A DNA stretch of 7,122 nt, taken from assembly GCA_021799555.1 (NCBI GenBank), contig JAJZAG010000201.1, positions 1 through 7,122 of the forward strand. The letters run 5' to 3'. Under the pieces are notes generated by a model. That model saw only the letters and a program-made list of their open reading frames with translations. It was not told the origin of the DNA and did not search any database. Shown here one piece after another: positions 5,148 through 7,122 of the stretch. The stretch comes from Deltaproteobacteria bacterium (GTDB lineage Bacteria > Desulfobacterota > Binatia > Binatales > Binataceae). The position numbers were made by a program, and so were the translations under genes. Positions within the stretch are counted from its first letter, which is position 1, and each line of letters starts with the position of its first letter.

Positions 5148-7122
5148 TCACCGCGACCGCCGCTTCACCTCAAAAGTGACGATCTCAAAGGGACGAAGCT
5201 CTAGGTCGATGGCGCCGCCGCGCCTCCGTCGCATCCCGGAACGTTTCACCGCATTCCCGGCCAGATCGATTACGCGCGCTCGCGTCGCTTCGGGAAACGT
5301 GAACCGCGCTCGTTCCACCTGGGGCGAAGTGCTGAAGACCCTGGCGCGGTACGCTTCGGAGCGGGGCGCGGGTCGCGCAGAGGAAAACACCACGCGGCGA
5401 TTGTCGCATGCAATGAGCGCGGGCGGTGTCGAGAACGACCGCTGCGCCGCGAAGATCCGCGGCGGAGCGGCATAGGCGGCGACGCGCTGGAAGATATCGC
5501 TCTCGAGCAGAGTTCCGCTCGCCGTCGCAATCGCGAACTCGAAGCGATGCTCCCCCAGCTCCTGCGCGCCGGGAGTCTCGAGTTCGGGTCCGGCACCGCC
5601 GCGCCTGGTGGCAAGATCGGACCGCGAAAGCCATCCAACTGCGCGAATCAGGGTCAAGAGAATCGTCGAACCGGACGACTCGGTGCGGACTTCCGCTTCG
5701 TAGAGACCCCGGCTCAGCAGAGCGGCCGAATAATCCGCCGTTTCGACGGCGGTGAATGTGCGATGCGGCGCGGTCGGGTAGATGTCCTCGGTTCCTGCGC
5801 CCTCGGCGGGCTCGAGCGGGCGCCGCACGAATCCGAAACTCGTGTCGCTAACGGCTTCACGAGCGGCGACAGGCGTGGTCAGCGCCACTCGCAACCGATG
5901 GTCCCGCGAGCGATTGTTTACTGTGGCTTCAAAATCGATTCGGTCGAGGCCTTGGTATAGCGTTGCCGCAAGTTCGATCGAAAGCGGCTCAATAGCCTCG
6001 CTCCGCGCGGCGCGGCCCGGCGCGAGCGCGACAGGAACCGCGTATTCGGCAGAGACCGTGATTCGCTTGCGGACCGGCCCGTCCTCGACAACTAACGCCG
6101 CTATTCTTGACGGCGCGGTAATCGTAGCCGCATCCGGAACCGGATCGTAATTGTACTCGTCGCCGCGGTCGCCGTCGTCCTCGAAATGCAGCCCGATCCG
6201 CCGATCTGCGCGCAAGTCTTCGATCTCGATTCCGAGCGCCGAAGCACGGACGCGGTAAAATTCATTTTCGATGCAGTCGCACGGCGCGGCCGGCTCAGGC
6301 AGCGAGGCGGCGCGCTCGATCCGATAGAAGCTAAAACCTGCCTGCGTCAGGTTTTCGGCCACGAACGCGACCGCGCATCGCGCAATATTCGTCGCCCGAA
6401 TCCGCACCGTCGCGTGGTCAGGAATTGTCACGCGGATCGTGCGGCGAAATTCCTCGAGGTCGATCTCGCTCGTGGCTGCGCGGCTCATCGTCAGCAAAAG
6501 CTCGAATCGTTCCGCATCGATCTGCTTCAACTCGTAGCGATTTACGGTCCTCCCCATCAGCGTCGGATGGCTCAGAGCGGCCACGAGCGGCTTGAAGTCG
6601 GCGGCGCGCAACTCGGTTTCGAAAGCGCGTGCGACGCGCGAAACGGTCGCCGCGAGCGGAATCAGCTTGGCATCAGCGCCGCGAACGACGTAATCCGCAC
6701 TGGGATCGCCAAGCTCGATCTCGCCGCTTATGAGCGCTTTTGCGGCGAAACTCGGATTGAACACCGCGACCGTGGCGCCGATTGTGTCGCCGCGGTTTAG
6801 AATTTCAGCAGCGGCGGCGCGCGCGATGTTCTCGGCGATTAAGGCCGCCTGGTCGAATCGGTAACGCATGTCGGCGTGGACCTGATCAACCGAGCATCCG
6901 CAGATCGAGTCGTGAGGATGGTTTTGCAGCTCGGTGCGCCATGCGAGGTCAAGGAATTCGCGATGGTTCGAGTTTTCCCCCAAGGCTGAAGCGAGCGCGG
7001 CGAGCGGGTCGGCCAGCCGCTCGAGAAAGTAGCAGTTGGCGAAATCGCGTTGCTTGATCCAAGTGCGCGCCGACGTAACCCCCGGGAGCAGATGGGTGCG
7101 TAGCGGCGAACTCACGGCGAGC
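5148..7122 (-). CDS. GH38 family alpha-mannosidase, C-terminal part (5' end outside window)
   Basis: The minus-strand frame is open from the window edge to TGA at 5150-5148, giving 657 visible codons. The GTG at 7115 is not a convincing start, because the frame continues upstream and the protein enters in the middle of a conserved region. Counting from that GTG, residues 8-42 (HLLPGVTSARTWIKQRD onward) and 60-90 form the helical middle domain of GH38. The motif NHPHDSICGCS at 65-75 contains His68-Asp69, corresponding to the HHDAITGT region of Golgi mannosidase II, whose His is a zinc ligand. Residues from about 110 are the beta-sandwich C-terminal domains, with the typical EDDGDRGDEYNYD at 311-323 and a final ELRPFEIVTFEVK. 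GH38 enzymes hydrolyse alpha-mannosides with a zinc-assisted retaining mechanism. The nucleophile Asp and other zinc ligands lie in the missing N-terminal domain. The visible part has no frameshift and looks functional. Confidence 0.93.
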   Translation of the reverse strand, partial: LAVSSPLRTHLLPGVTSARTWIKQRDFANCYFLERLADPLAALASALGENSNHREFLDLAWRTELQNHPHDSICGCSVDQVHADMRYRFDQAALIAENIARAAAAEILNRGDTIGATVAVFNPSFAAKALISGEIELGDPSADYVVRGADAKLIPLAATVSRVARAFETELRAADFKPLVAALSHPTLMGRTVNRYELKQIDAERFELLLTMSRAATSEIDLEEFRRTIRVTIPDHATVRIRATNIARCAVAFVAENLTQAGFSFYRIERAASLPEPAAPCDCIENEFYRVRASALGIEIEDLRADRRIGLHFEDDGDRGDEYNYDPVPDAATITAPSRIAALVVEDGPVRKRITVSAEYAVPVALAPGRAARSEAIEPLSIELAATLYQGLDRIDFEATVNNRSRDHRLRVALTTPVAAREAVSDTSFGFVRRPLEPAEGAGTEDIYPTAPHRTFTAVETADYSAALLSRGLYEAEVRTESSGSTILLTLIRAVGWLSRSDLATRRGGAGPELETPGAQELGEHRFEFAIATASGTLLESDIFQRVAAYAAPPRIFAAQRSFSTPPALIACDNRRVVFSSARPAPRSEAYRARVFSTSPQVERARFTFPEATRARVIDLAGNAVKRSGMRRRRGGAIDLELRPFEIVTFEVKRRSR

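Noticed and set aside
5182..6800. Several plus-strand open frames opposite the mannosidase gene
   Set aside because: They are Arg/Pro/Ser-rich antisense readings of a strongly conserved GH38 gene, as expected in GC-rich DNA.

Overview
The window is GC-rich, densely coding bacterial DNA. C/G-ending codons dominate and tandem genes overlap or sit close together. It shows no phage, plasmid, CRISPR, tRNA or rRNA signal. The gene set is a CCG-type Fe-S protein, a PhyH dioxygenase, an F420-type luciferase-like oxidoreductase, an alpha/beta hydrolase, VOC proteins and a GH38 mannosidase. That set would suit an uncultured soil or groundwater lineage such as Binatota or a deltaproteobacterial relative. 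The placement is inferred from gene content only and is weak.

Bases 1-3542, plus strand. The end of a cysteine-rich Fe-S (heterodisulfide-reductase-like) protein overlaps a phytanoyl-CoA dioxygenase family gene by ATGA. After an 86-base gap come an LLM-class (probably F420-dependent) oxidoreductase, an Ala-rich coiled-coil lipoprotein 12 bases later, and, after 85 bases holding inverted repeats, a membrane-anchored alpha/beta hydrolase-fold protein. The hydrolase has an Asp nucleophile elbow, but Pro stands at the expected catalytic His position and Asn at the usual acid position. It looks like a pseudoenzyme or a strongly diverged enzyme. The layout suggests oxidative or catabolic metabolism of hydrophobic substrates, but no pathway can be named.

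Bases 3543-4521, plus strand. About 600 bases without an intact gene contain a frameshifted cupin remnant that runs into the C-terminal end of a second VOC (glyoxalase-fold) protein. An intact 123-residue VOC gene follows.

Bases 4522-7122, mostly minus strand. A 230-base stretch with no recognised gene precedes a small cysteine-containing hypothetical gene. Next is a 177-base spacer with a perfect 22-base palindrome and a pair of interleaved inverted repeats. Last is the C-terminal 657 codons of a GH38 alpha-mannosidase, whose N-terminal catalytic domain lies outside the window. The plus-strand and minus-strand blocks converge at about 4522-4751.

No complete new biological system is visible. 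The points most worth a second look are the degenerate catalytic site of the anchored hydrolase, the interleaved repeats downstream of the mannosidase, and the cupin/VOC decay zone.
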